A stretch of DNA of 63,855 nucleotides, from the NCBI GenBank assembly GCA_947066955.1, contig CAMTAF010000005.1, forward strand, positions 1 through 63,855, in the 5' to 3' direction. Source of the DNA: an uncultured Hungatella sp. (lineage in GTDB: Bacteria > Bacillota > Clostridia > Lachnospirales > Lachnospiraceae). Below are positions 54,971 through 62,344 of this stretch, piece by piece. Numbering within the stretch: position 1 is the first letter of the stretch; each line of letters opens with the position of its first letter. The translations under genes were made by a program, and so were the position numbers. The notes below the pieces were generated by a model that saw only the letters and a list, made by a program, of their open reading frames with translations, was not told where the DNA came from and ran no database searches.

Positions 54971-55309
54971 GTGGAGACAGTGAAACAGTTGAAGAACAGT
55001 TGGAAAACCATAGGGGGATATGTGCTGTCGGCAGCAGTGTTCGCAGCCGTCATAGGCGTGTTTCTTCAGGGAGTTTTGTCCATGTCCGACCGCATGGAGC
55101 GGGAGGGGGCGGAGACCTTGAGGAGCGCCGTGGCCAGGGCCTCGGTACAGTGCTACGCCATCGAGGGCAGATATCCGCCTTCTGTGGCGTATCTGGAAGA
55201 GAATTACGGGGTAAAGATCGACCGGGAGCGGTTCGATGTGTTTTATGAGGGATTTGCCTCCAATATCATGCCGAGCATCACGGTAAATTCCAGGATCAGG
55301 GAAGAGTAA
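54971..55309 (+). CDS. Small membrane protein of the pilus-like operon
   Basis: 112 residues from a GTG start. One N-terminal membrane segment (GGYVLSAAVFAAVIGVFLQGVL) followed by a helical, charged domain with YAIEGRYPPSVAYLEENYGV. It resembles a pseudopilin in layout but lacks a clear prepilin-peptidase site. The Y-P-x-S-x-x-Y-L-E pattern is seen in small pilus-associated proteins of gut Clostridia. Function unknown. Confidence 0.7.
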   Translation: METVKQLKNSWKTIGGYVLSAAVFAAVIGVFLQGVLSMSDRMEREGAETLRSAVARASVQCYAIEGRYPPSVAYLEENYGVKIDRERFDVFYEGFASNIMPSITVNSRIREE

Positions 55310-55323
55310 AGGAGGGGAAGCGT

Positions 55324-55818
55324 TTGAAAAAACAGGAACACCACAACAAGCAGACCATGAACCTTCTCTTCACCATGCTCCTGTTCCTGGTGTTTGTGCT
55401 GAGCGCTCTGTTTACGGTTCTCATCGGCGGAAAGGTCTATGAGAACATCAACAGCCGTATCGAGGAGAATTATTCCGGCCAGGTAGTGTTAAACTATGTG
55501 GCCAACAAGGTGAGGCAGAACGACAAGGCGGACAGCATATCGGTGAGGGACATTGAAAACACCGCTGTGCTGGAGCTGTGCCAGGAGATCAACGGGGTCA
55601 GCTATGTCACCTGGATCTACTGCCGGGACGGGGCGGTGAGGGAACTGTTCACCAACGCCGGCAGCGGCCTGGGGCTGGCGGACGGCCTTGAGATCATTGA
55701 CTGCGAGGGCCTTACCTTCCGGCAGGAGGGAGATATCCTGGAGGTGGAGGTGGCGGATCAGTCCGACACAAAGCTGCTGCTGAATATCAGAAGCGGAGGC
55801 GTGATCGATGAAAAATAA
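55324..55818 (+). CDS. DUF4860-like membrane protein
   Basis: 164 residues from a TTG start with AAGGAGGGG. One membrane segment (about 14-36) and an outer domain with KVYENINSRIEENYSGQVVLNYVANKVRQND and DCEGLTFRQEGDILEV. This matches the DUF4860 pattern found beside pilin-like genes in Lachnospiraceae; likely a minor pilin analogue. The last 11 nt overlap the next start. Confidence 0.7.
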   Translation: MKKQEHHNKQTMNLLFTMLLFLVFVLSALFTVLIGGKVYENINSRIEENYSGQVVLNYVANKVRQNDKADSISVRDIENTAVLELCQEINGVSYVTWIYCRDGAVRELFTNAGSGLGLADGLEIIDCEGLTFRQEGDILEVEVADQSDTKLLLNIRSGGVIDEK

Positions 55819-56230
55819 ACGGGATTCAGGAACCGCGCTGTTTCTCATGGAGATGATCGCGGTGGTATGTTTCTTTATCTTGTGTGCCAGCATCTGCATC
55901 CTGGTGTTCGTGAGAGCCAACAACTTAAGCCGCCTGGCCAGAGATACCAACCAGGCCTCCCTTGCCGCGGAGAGTGTGGCGGAGATCTGGAAGGCAGAGG
56001 ACAGGGAAGGCCTGACGGCCAGGTTCCACATGACCCAGGACGGGGACGCGGGGGTGATCTACTGGGACTCCCAGTGGAATGTGACAGAGGAGGAGAGCCC
56101 CACAGGCTACGCCGCCAGGGTAGAATTGGACACAGGGGAGCGCACAGAGGAGGCACAGATCCAGATCCTGCGCTCAGAGGACAAAACAGAACTGTTTTTG
56201 CTCACGGTCAAGAGGCTTCCTGACCGTTGA
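55808..56230 (+). CDS. Pilin-like membrane protein
   Basis: 140 residues. The N-terminus (GTALFLMEMIAVVCFFILCASICILVFV) is a single membrane helix containing an E five positions after a G-T pair, reminiscent of a type IV prepilin with an atypical cleavage site. The outer part is mostly beta. It may be a minor pilin; no homology certain. Confidence 0.65.
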   Translation: MKNKRDSGTALFLMEMIAVVCFFILCASICILVFVRANNLSRLARDTNQASLAAESVAEIWKAEDREGLTARFHMTQDGDAGVIYWDSQWNVTEEESPTGYAARVELDTGERTEEAQIQILRSEDKTELFLLTVKRLPDR

Positions 56231-56255
56231 CCCTCATATGGAAGGAACTTTGGCT

Positions 56256-56735
56256 ATGAATGACAAACAGTCGGGAGGAAGGGCCAACATCGGCACCTCT
56301 TCCCTTATATTGATTTTTATTATATTATGTCTGACGATTTTCGGACTTCTGTCTTTGAGCAGCGCGGGAAGCGACTGGAATCTGGCCCAGAAGAACGCCC
56401 AGTCCATCAAGGGATACTATGAGGCGGACAGCCAGGCTGTGGAGTTCGCGGCCATGGTGGAGGCAGAGCTTTTGGAGTGCGCCTTAAGTTCCTCCTCCGA
56501 GGAGGTGTACCAGCACATGGTAAAGGAGAGGATGAAGGAGAAGCTGGGCGGCTGCTATGACGAGACATCCAATACTGTCTGGAAAGATGTGGATATGCTG
56601 TATGGACAGAAGCTTCATGTGGAATTAGAGATAACCGGTGAAGAAGAGAGAGGGTACCGGATACTGGCCTGGAATGTCTACCAGTCGGAGGATTACGAGA
56701 TAGACAGGTCCATGCCTGTGTGGAGCGGCAGTTGA
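56256..56735 (+). CDS. Membrane protein of the pilus-like operon, pilin-like
   Basis: 159 residues from the ATG at 56256, which has AAGGAA 9 nt upstream; a further ATG at 56238 lacks a site. One membrane helix (SSLILIFIILCLTIFGLLSL) then a helical domain SQAVEFAAMVEAELLECAL and a beta-rich end. It is similar in layout to the two preceding genes, and likely part of the same assembly. Confidence 0.65.
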   Translation: MNDKQSGGRANIGTSSLILIFIILCLTIFGLLSLSSAGSDWNLAQKNAQSIKGYYEADSQAVEFAAMVEAELLECALSSSSEEVYQHMVKERMKEKLGGCYDETSNTVWKDVDMLYGQKLHVELEITGEEERGYRILAWNVYQSEDYEIDRSMPVWSGS

Positions 56736-56753
56736 CGAGGGAGGAAGAAACTT

Positions 56754-57818
56754 ATGGATATAGTAGAATTGCTCAGTGTAGCGGTAAACAAACAGGCATC
56801 GGATATCTTTCTGGTAGCAGGCATGCCTCTTTCCTACAAGGTAGGAGGAAGAATCGAGTATTACAAAGAGGAGAAGCTGTTCCCTGACCAGATCGACGAG
56901 ATGATCACACAGCTTTACACCATAGCCGGAAAGCGCAGTATGACCAAGATTCAGGAGACAGGGGACGACGATTTCTCATTTGCCCTCCCCCATCTGTCCC
57001 GCTTCAGGGCCAATGTTTTCAGGCAGAGAGGATCTCTGGCAGCCATCATACGTATCATCACCTTTGACCTGCCGGATTATGAGAAGCTTCATCTGCCCAG
57101 AACCATCATTGATGTGGCTAAGATGACAAAAGGCATGGTGCTGGTGACAGGACCTGCGGGCAGCGGCAAGAGCACGACCCTGGCCTGCATCATCAACGAG
57201 ATCAACAAGACGAGAAATGCCCATGTGATCACTCTGGAGGATCCCATCGAGTACCTCCACCGCCACGACAAGAGCGTGGTGTCCCAGAGAGAGGTGGGGA
57301 GCGATACGGAGAGCTACGTGACCGGGCTCAGGGCAGCCTTGAGGCAGGCCCCCGATGTCATCCTCTTAGGAGAGATGAGGGACCACGAGACCATCAAGAC
57401 CGCCATGACCGCGGCGGAGACAGGGCATCTGGTGATATCCACCCTCCACACCGTGGGGGCCGCCAACACCATGGACCGCATCATCGACAGCTTTCCGCCT
57501 GAGCAGCAGCAGCAGATCCGGGTGCAGATCTCCATGGTCATGGAGGCAGTGATCTCCCAGCAGCTGATCCCCACCCTGGCAGGCGGGGTTCAGCCGGCTT
57601 TTGAGATCATGTTCTTTAACAATGCCATCCGCAACATGATCCGGGAGTCCAAGATCCATCAGATCGACAATGTCATCGCAACCTCCCAGAAGGAGGGGAT
57701 GATCGCCATGGATGCCAGCCTGATACAGATGTACCAGCAGAAGGTCATTTCAAAAGAGAATGCCATCATCTACAGCAACAACAGCGAGCTGATGGCCAAA
57801 AAGATCGAGAGGCTCTGA
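56754..57818 (+). CDS. pilT: PilT family secretion/retraction ATPase
   Basis: 354 residues. N-terminal PAS-like region (about 1-95), then the GspE core: Walker A GPAGSGKST (about residue 133), Asp box VITLEDPIEYLH, Walker B DVILLGEMRDHETI, and His box STLHTVGAANTMDR. The order and length are those of PilT rather than PilB. In pili it drives retraction; with no PilB here it may be the only motor. The gene ends one base from the converging DUF4397 gene. Confidence 0.93.
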   Translation: MDIVELLSVAVNKQASDIFLVAGMPLSYKVGGRIEYYKEEKLFPDQIDEMITQLYTIAGKRSMTKIQETGDDDFSFALPHLSRFRANVFRQRGSLAAIIRIITFDLPDYEKLHLPRTIIDVAKMTKGMVLVTGPAGSGKSTTLACIINEINKTRNAHVITLEDPIEYLHRHDKSVVSQREVGSDTESYVTGLRAALRQAPDVILLGEMRDHETIKTAMTAAETGHLVISTLHTVGAANTMDRIIDSFPPEQQQQIRVQISMVMEAVISQQLIPTLAGGVQPAFEIMFFNNAIRNMIRESKIHQIDNVIATSQKEGMIAMDASLIQMYQQKVISKENAIIYSNNSELMAKKIERL

Positions 57819-57819
57819 C

Positions 57820-58782
57820 TTAGTCGGCCACTGTCAGGACGCGGAAGCCCATGTCGGACCAGGTATTTCCTAAGAGATAGGAGGTGTAGCGGCCTCCGGC
57901 GGAGATGTCCGCCTGATAGGAGACAAGGGGTTCGCTGGAAAAGCTTCCGCCGGACAGAGTGCCTATGACGATAATCGGCAGCTCCCGAACCACGGAGAAG
58001 GTGGCGGCCCCGGTGATGTAGAACTGATAAGAGCCGGCTATGGCCTGTTTGTAGGAGGTCACTTCCCGGAAACCTACGTTGCGGAATACGGCATCGTGGC
58101 TGTAGAGCATCACGTCATAGCTGGATCCGCTGTAGGACATATTGGCCACCCGGTAGCAGCCGGTGTTGTAGTTCATGTTGCTGCATCCTGTGTCGGAGAC
58201 CTGGCTCATGGCAAGGCCGCCGGCAGCAGTGTCCACCAGGACCAGGGTGTATTTCTGGCCGCCTGTGAAGGGGAAGGTCTGCTGGAGCAGCACGGTTCTT
58301 AGGCCTGAGGCCCGCCTGACGGTCACGGTGTGGAACCCGTCGGACAGCTGCCCGTAGTCGGAGATGGTGCCGAAACGGGCATTTGATGCGTAGATTGTAT
58401 GATCAATGGACACGTCCACCGGGAAGGTGTTGGTGGAAGCGTTGAGAAACCGTACTTGGGCGTTGGCTGCGGAGCTGCAGCCGGCGCAGGGCATGCAGCC
58501 GGGGCAGGATGGAAAAACCGGAAGGGTGACGGAAGGGGCCGACCAGGAGGAATTGCCGGGATAAGCCGGGATGCCGCCCTCGGGAGCCACAGGGTTCATG
58601 AGCCCGTAGTCATTGTCTGAGCCGCCGCCGGAGGGGGAGCCGCTGTATGCGGGGATCCCGCCCTCAGGAGCAACGGGCAGGGAGATTCCGTAATCATTGT
58701 TGGATCCGGATGCCGGGGAAGCGGCATCGAAGTCTTCCGGCGATAAATGGGCGCTGGAATTGTTGGTGCTGTTTTCAGCCAT
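57820..58782 (-). CDS. DUF4397 domain protein with duplicated N-terminal repeat
   Basis: 320 residues, no signal peptide seen. Two copies of NDYG...PVAPEGGIPAY lie at about residues 29-45 and 57-74, then a Cys-rich PSCPGCMPCAGC segment, then a DUF4397 beta domain repeated twice (about 107-205 and 215-318; each opens with V-R-F/V-A-N then D-V). This kind of protein may be a spore coat or surface protein, but there is no direct evidence. Confidence 0.75.
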   Translation of the reverse strand: MAENSTNNSSAHLSPEDFDAASPASGSNNDYGISLPVAPEGGIPAYSGSPSGGGSDNDYGLMNPVAPEGGIPAYPGNSSWSAPSVTLPVFPSCPGCMPCAGCSSAANAQVRFLNASTNTFPVDVSIDHTIYASNARFGTISDYGQLSDGFHTVTVRRASGLRTVLLQQTFPFTGGQKYTLVLVDTAAGGLAMSQVSDTGCSNMNYNTGCYRVANMSYSGSSYDVMLYSHDAVFRNVGFREVTSYKQAIAGSYQFYITGAATFSVVRELPIIVIGTLSGGSFSSEPLVSYQADISAGGRYTSYLLGNTWSDMGFRVLTVAD

Positions 58783-58873
58783 AGAGAAGCCTCATTGTTG
58801 TTTTACTTTAAACTATGAGTAAAAACGGTTTTGGTGCCAGGCAAAAGTATTTTGGGGAAAATAAAATTTTCTG

Positions 58874-58902
58874 TTGACAAACAGCGCTTGGCGTGATAAT
58901 AT
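58874..58902 (+). promoter_or_regulatory. Promoter for tRNA-Thr
   Basis: TTGACA (58874-58879) and TAATAT (58897-58902) are 17 nt apart, about 40 nt before the tRNA. Confidence 0.78.
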
Positions 58903-58940
58903 ATCTAAGGCTTGAGTACAAACTTCAAGTTCAGAGAGAG

Positions 58941-59013
58941 GCTGATGTGGCACAGGTGGTAGCGCACCTCATTGGTAGTGAGGAGGTCACGGGTCCGAGT
59001 CCCGTCATCAGCT
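58941..59013 (+). tRNA. tRNA-Thr (GGT)
   Basis: A 73-nt cloverleaf: acceptor GCTGATG/CATCAGC, D arm GCAC/GCGC (one A-C mismatch), anticodon stem CCTCA/TGAGG with loop TTGGTAG, T arm ACGGG/CCCGT with loop TCCGAGT. Position 55 is C instead of the almost invariant T. No CCA is encoded. A promoter and a strong terminator frame it. Confidence 0.88.
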
Positions 59014-59022
59014 CTGAAAAGG

Positions 59023-59060
59023 AAGGCTTTTCGAGGTGTGAGACTTCGAAAAGCCTTTAT
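59023..59060 (+). terminator. Intrinsic terminator behind tRNA-Thr
   Basis: AAGGCTTTTCGA (59023-59034) pairs perfectly with TCGAAAAGCCTT (59046-59057), followed by TATTT. Confidence 0.93.
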
Positions 59061-59061
59061 T

Positions 59062-59150
59062 TATGCGCACGGGCCCTGAAAGGAGTTTTACCAGCAAAAG
59101 CTGGCCGGGGCCTGGCACGACGAGTAGGGAGAAAGCCTCCCATACTCGAA
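59062..59150 (+). repeat. Family A2 structured repeat
   Basis: Starts TATGCGCACGGGCCC directly after the tRNA-Thr terminator. CCAGC-AAAA-GCTGG forms the inner hairpin and GGCC/GGGGCC the outer arm, then GAGTAGGGAG/CTCCCATACTC. Confidence 0.78.
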
Positions 59151-59173
59151 TCCTTTTTCCGGCATAAAATAAT

Positions 59174-59202
59174 TTGACAGACGTATAATAACAAGATATA
59201 AT
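59174..59202 (+). promoter_or_regulatory. Promoter of the yefM-yoeB pair
   Basis: TTGACA (59174-59179) and TATAAT (59197-59202), 17-nt spacer. The region 59205-59225 carries TACGAAAAATCATACGA, short repeated TACGA units that could be the antitoxin operator. Confidence 0.8.
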
Positions 59203-59241
59203 AAAAGTACGAAAAATCATACGAATTTGTGAGGTGATGTT

Positions 59242-59562
59242 ATGTTGGCAGTAAAAAGCATGGATGTACGTGAAAATTTTAAGGAATGGTGTAATAAAGT
59301 CATTGGCGGGGAAACGCTTATTGTATCAAGGCCTAAAAATGAAAATGTAGTAATTGTATCCGAAAAAGAGTATAACGAAATGGCGAAAGCAAAACACAAT
59401 GCGGAGTATCTAGCCATGCTGGACAAAAGTTTTAAGCAACTGGAGGAAGGGAAAACCATATCTTTCAGCATGGAAGAATTGCGGGCAATGGAATCTGATG
59501 ATTGGAAACCTACGCAAAAAGTATTAAATTGGATGAAGCAGATGGAGCAGGAAAATGAATGA
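59242..59562 (+). CDS. yefM: YefM/Phd family antitoxin
   Basis: 106 residues. The N-terminal Phd fold (MDVRENFKEWCNKVIGGETLIVSRPKNENVVIVSEKEYNEM) binds DNA; the rest is a flexible, acidic segment that should hold the toxin. The ribosome site is GTGAGGTGATG. It overlaps the toxin start by 8 nt. Base composition is clearly A+T-richer than neighbours, as expected of a transferred module. Confidence 0.88.
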   Translation: MLAVKSMDVRENFKEWCNKVIGGETLIVSRPKNENVVIVSEKEYNEMAKAKHNAEYLAMLDKSFKQLEEGKTISFSMEELRAMESDDWKPTQKVLNWMKQMEQENE

Positions 59563-59818
59563 TTTAACTTTTACAGATAAAGGTTTTGCTGACTATGTAT
59601 ATTGGCAATTTGAAGACAGGAAAACCGTTAAGCGAATCAATAATCTGTTAGAAGATATTAAACGAAACGGAGTAATGCAAGGAATCGGAAAACCTGAACC
59701 ATTAAAGCATCGTCCTGGATATTCCAGACGGATTGATGAAAAGAATCGGTTAGTGTACGATATTGATGAATTACAAAATATCAAAATTATATCGTGCAAA
59801 GGCCATTATGATGATTAA
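59555..59818 (+). CDS. yoeB: YoeB family toxin, ribosome-dependent mRNA interferase
   Basis: 87 residues, the usual size. RelE/YoeB fold: a DRKTVKRINNLLEDIKRNG helix, GIGKPEPLKHRPGYSRRIDEKNRLVYDI and the C-terminal GHYDD, with catalytic His and Tyr matching the HY of E. coli YoeB, plus the basic Arg in SRRI. It cleaves mRNA at the ribosome when the antitoxin is lost. Confidence 0.92.
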   Translation: MNDLTFTDKGFADYVYWQFEDRKTVKRINNLLEDIKRNGVMQGIGKPEPLKHRPGYSRRIDEKNRLVYDIDELQNIKIISCKGHYDD

Positions 59819-59827
59819 GAGCAAAAA

Positions 59828-59885
59828 GGGGTGAATCCTGTCAGCAAAGCTGACCAGAGCCCGTGCTCTATTGCGCGCGGGCTCC
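59828..59885 (+). repeat. Family A2 repeat, partial
   Basis: GTCAGC-AAA-GCTGAC hairpin followed by GAGCCCGTGC and GCGCGCGGGCTC arms. The left outer arm is lost. Lies between yoeB and the end of manA. Confidence 0.65.
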
Positions 59886-59897
59886 AAATAAAGTCTG

Positions 59898-60830
59898 TCA
59901 GCAGTGCGTGGCCACCAGCTCCATAGCTCCCTGAGCATGGATTACGCCGTAGCCGGAGGGCGCCAGGATGTGATCCCCGGCCTTTACCTCATACTTGTCT
60001 AAAAAGCCGCTTCCCGCGGTGACGTCGATGAGCATGAAAGGATAATTCTGGCTGATGGCCGCATGGGTTTTCACGTTCCAGCAGTTTACGGTAAAATAGG
60101 GGCCTGCCACCAATGTGCACACCTGATAGCCGTTGTGCTCCTCTGTCTTCCCTCTGGTGTCTTGTTCCGTGTACGGACAGGTGATGACATCCAGGCTCTG
60201 CTTTAAATGAAGCTGTCTGGGCCTGCCGTTCTGGAGGCGGCCATAATCATAGAGGCGGTAGGTTGTATCGCTGTTCTGCTGGACCTCCAACAGCAGGGTG
60301 CCTTTGCGGATGGCGTGGACCGTGCCTGAGGGGATGTAGAAAAAGTCGCCTTTATGGATGGGGAATCTTCTGAGAAGAGAGTCCCACTGGCCGTTCTTTA
60401 CCATATTCTCCAGCTCCTCGCGGCTTTTTGCATGATGTCCGATGATGATGTCCGCGTCTTTGTCACAGTCTAAGATGTACCAGCATTCCGTCTTTCCCTG
60501 GCTGCCGTTCTCGTGAACCTGTGCGTAGGCGTTGTCCGGGTGTACCTGGATACTGAGGTGGTCGTTGGCATCAATGATCTTTACCAGAAGGGGAAATTCC
60601 CTTCCCTCCATGCCCCCGAACAGCTCCCGGTGCTGGTCCCACAGCTGCCCTAAACTCTGTCCCTTATAAATGCCGCCCCGGACCGTGCTCTGACCGTTGG
60701 GATTGGCGCTGATGACCCACGCTTCCCCTGTGTCGTCGCCTGGGATGGGATATCCGTAGGTCTCCCTCATCCTGTGGCCGCCCCAGAGGACTTGTTTAAA
60801 GAAAGGGTTAAAAAAGATAAGTTCATTCAT
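59898..60830 (-). CDS. manA: Mannose-6-phosphate isomerase, class I
   Basis: 310 residues from the ATG at 60830 (AGGAG upstream). Cupin metalloenzyme: LVKIIDANDHLSIQVHPDN with the zinc His and Gln, GKTECWYILD with its Glu, and YIPSGTVHAIRKGTLLLEVQQNSDTTYRLYDYGR. It interconverts mannose-6-P and fructose-6-P. In this operon it may also act on other phospho-sugars released by the GH1 enzyme. Confidence 0.93.
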   Translation of the reverse strand: MNELIFFNPFFKQVLWGGHRMRETYGYPIPGDDTGEAWVISANPNGQSTVRGGIYKGQSLGQLWDQHRELFGGMEGREFPLLVKIIDANDHLSIQVHPDNAYAQVHENGSQGKTECWYILDCDKDADIIIGHHAKSREELENMVKNGQWDSLLRRFPIHKGDFFYIPSGTVHAIRKGTLLLEVQQNSDTTYRLYDYGRLQNGRPRQLHLKQSLDVITCPYTEQDTRGKTEEHNGYQVCTLVAGPYFTVNCWNVKTHAAISQNYPFMLIDVTAGSGFLDKYEVKAGDHILAPSGYGVIHAQGAMELVATHC

Positions 60831-60852
60831 AGGAGACTCCTCCTTTATTAAG

Positions 60853-60933
60853 ATAACGGCATGCGCCGCTCTGCGGCACCTGCCAAGACGTCGGAAGGCA
60901 TGCTGAAAACGCTGCGCGTTTGTCTTCCTCCTA
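60853..60933 (-). repeat. Family B structured repeat between EIIC and manA
   Basis: Minus strand: TAGGAGGAAGACAAACGC opens it and supplies the EIIC stop codon TAG. AAACGC-GCA-GCGTTT, then GCCTTCC, and TGCCGC-AGA-GCGGCG follow, as in the dapF-dapL copy. Confidence 0.85.
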
Positions 60934-62244
60934 GTTTTCAGAACCGGCCTGCTGCTCCATAAGCCGGTCATTAATTTTTACAAATGGCAGATACAACAGC
61001 ACGCCGATGACAATGATGAGAAGCTGAACGATCACTGCCCGGAAATCTCCTCCTGTAGCCAGATAGCCGCTTAACAGAGGCGGAGTGGTCCAGGGGATGT
61101 AGACAACACATTCGTTCATAAAGTTAAGAGCCGTGGCGGCGTAGCCGATGATGATGCCGATGGCGGGCAGAAGCACAAACGGGATGATCATAGTAATGTT
61201 GTAAACGATGGAGTAGCCAAAAATAACTGGCTCATTAATATTGAACAATCCCGGAGCCGCGGACATCTTGCAGATGGCCCTGGTAGCTTTATTGCGTCCA
61301 AAGAGCAAAGTGGCGATGATCAGGGCGATGGTAGAACCGGAGCCTCCCATCATGCCGAAGGCAGGCACAAAGGCCACATTGATGATATCGGCCACAGGCT
61401 CTCCTGCTGCGTACGACGCCATAGCCTGAGTCATATTGATGATCAGAAGAGGCTCCAGGATGGAACCGTAGATCACCGTCTGGTGAATACCGAACAGCCA
61501 CAGGAAATTGCCCAGGGAGTAGAGCAGCACACAGCCGAAGAGTCCGGTAGTGACACCTCTCAAAGGCTCCTGGATTACGGTTGTGATGATGGTGATCAGG
61601 TCTGTATGGAACACGTTGTGCAGGATGGCGGAAATGATTCCAAACAGCGACATCACCAGAATAAAGGGGATCAGTATGGAGAAAGATTTGCCCACAGCAG
61701 GGGGAATACTGTCCCCCATATTGATCTGAAGTTTTTTGATGCGCGCCACGTAGACAAACAGCTCTGTAGCAGCCAGCCCAATGAGGATGCCGGCAAACAT
61801 GGCCTGAGTGCCTACATTGCTGAAGGTCAGGACTCCAGACACGGTCACGGCCTCAGAAGCTCCCACCGGCGTGACGCTGACAGAGCCCGGCATCATAACA
61901 ATCAGGGAAGCAAGAGAAACCAGGGCAGCGGCGACAGGATTGTCATAGCCTCTGTTCCGGGAGAGGCAGTAGCCGATGATTGTGGCAATCAACAGAGAGC
62001 TGATGTTCAAGGTTCCGTTGACCAGCATGTTGCCCCAGTACTGGGCACTCTCCAAAGCGGGGCCGCTTAAGATCCACTGGAATATCGTGTTGTTGAACAG
62101 CACCGCCAGACCTGCCAGTATATAGAGAGGCATGATGGTGGCAAAGGCGTCCCGAAGAGAGCTTAAGTGGATCTGGCTGCCAAGCTTTGCCGCGAATTCT
62201 GTAAATTTATCTACAAATTTTGAATTTTCTAAAGAACTTCCCAT
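60931..62244 (-). CDS. celB: PTS cellobiose/beta-glucoside EIIC permease
   Basis: 437 residues, about ten membrane helices. The lactose/cellobiose EIIC pattern includes LYILAGLAVLFNNTIFQWIL, GDSIPPAVGKSF, LGNFLWLFGIHQTVIYG and FNINEPVIFGYSIVYN. It carries a beta-glucoside in with phosphorylation. EIIA and EIIB are not in the window, so they must be supplied from elsewhere. Confidence 0.92.
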   Translation of the reverse strand: MGSSLENSKFVDKFTEFAAKLGSQIHLSSLRDAFATIMPLYILAGLAVLFNNTIFQWILSGPALESAQYWGNMLVNGTLNISSLLIATIIGYCLSRNRGYDNPVAAALVSLASLIVMMPGSVSVTPVGASEAVTVSGVLTFSNVGTQAMFAGILIGLAATELFVYVARIKKLQINMGDSIPPAVGKSFSILIPFILVMSLFGIISAILHNVFHTDLITIITTVIQEPLRGVTTGLFGCVLLYSLGNFLWLFGIHQTVIYGSILEPLLIINMTQAMASYAAGEPVADIINVAFVPAFGMMGGSGSTIALIIATLLFGRNKATRAICKMSAAPGLFNINEPVIFGYSIVYNITMIIPFVLLPAIGIIIGYAATALNFMNECVVYIPWTTPPLLSGYLATGGDFRAVIVQLLIIVIGVLLYLPFVKINDRLMEQQAGSEN

Positions 62245-62261
62245 GTCAATCCTCCTTTTTT

Positions 62262-62344
62262 CGTTATGGGCACGCGGCGCTTCGCGCCACCTGCCAGTAC
62301 GTCGGAAGGCATCTTAAAAACGCTACGCGTTTGCCTTCCTCCTA
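62262..62344 (-). repeat. Family B structured repeat between the GH1 gene and EIIC
   Basis: Minus strand: AGGAGGAAGGCAAACGCG-TAGCGTTTT, then GCCTTCC, then GGCGC-GAA-GCGCC. Compared with the dapF copy, GGAAGAC/GTCTTCC is changed to GGAAGGC/GCCTTCC and GCCGC/GCGGC to GGCGC/GCGCC: both arms changed together. Its left end encodes the last residues and stop of the GH1 gene. Confidence 0.85.
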
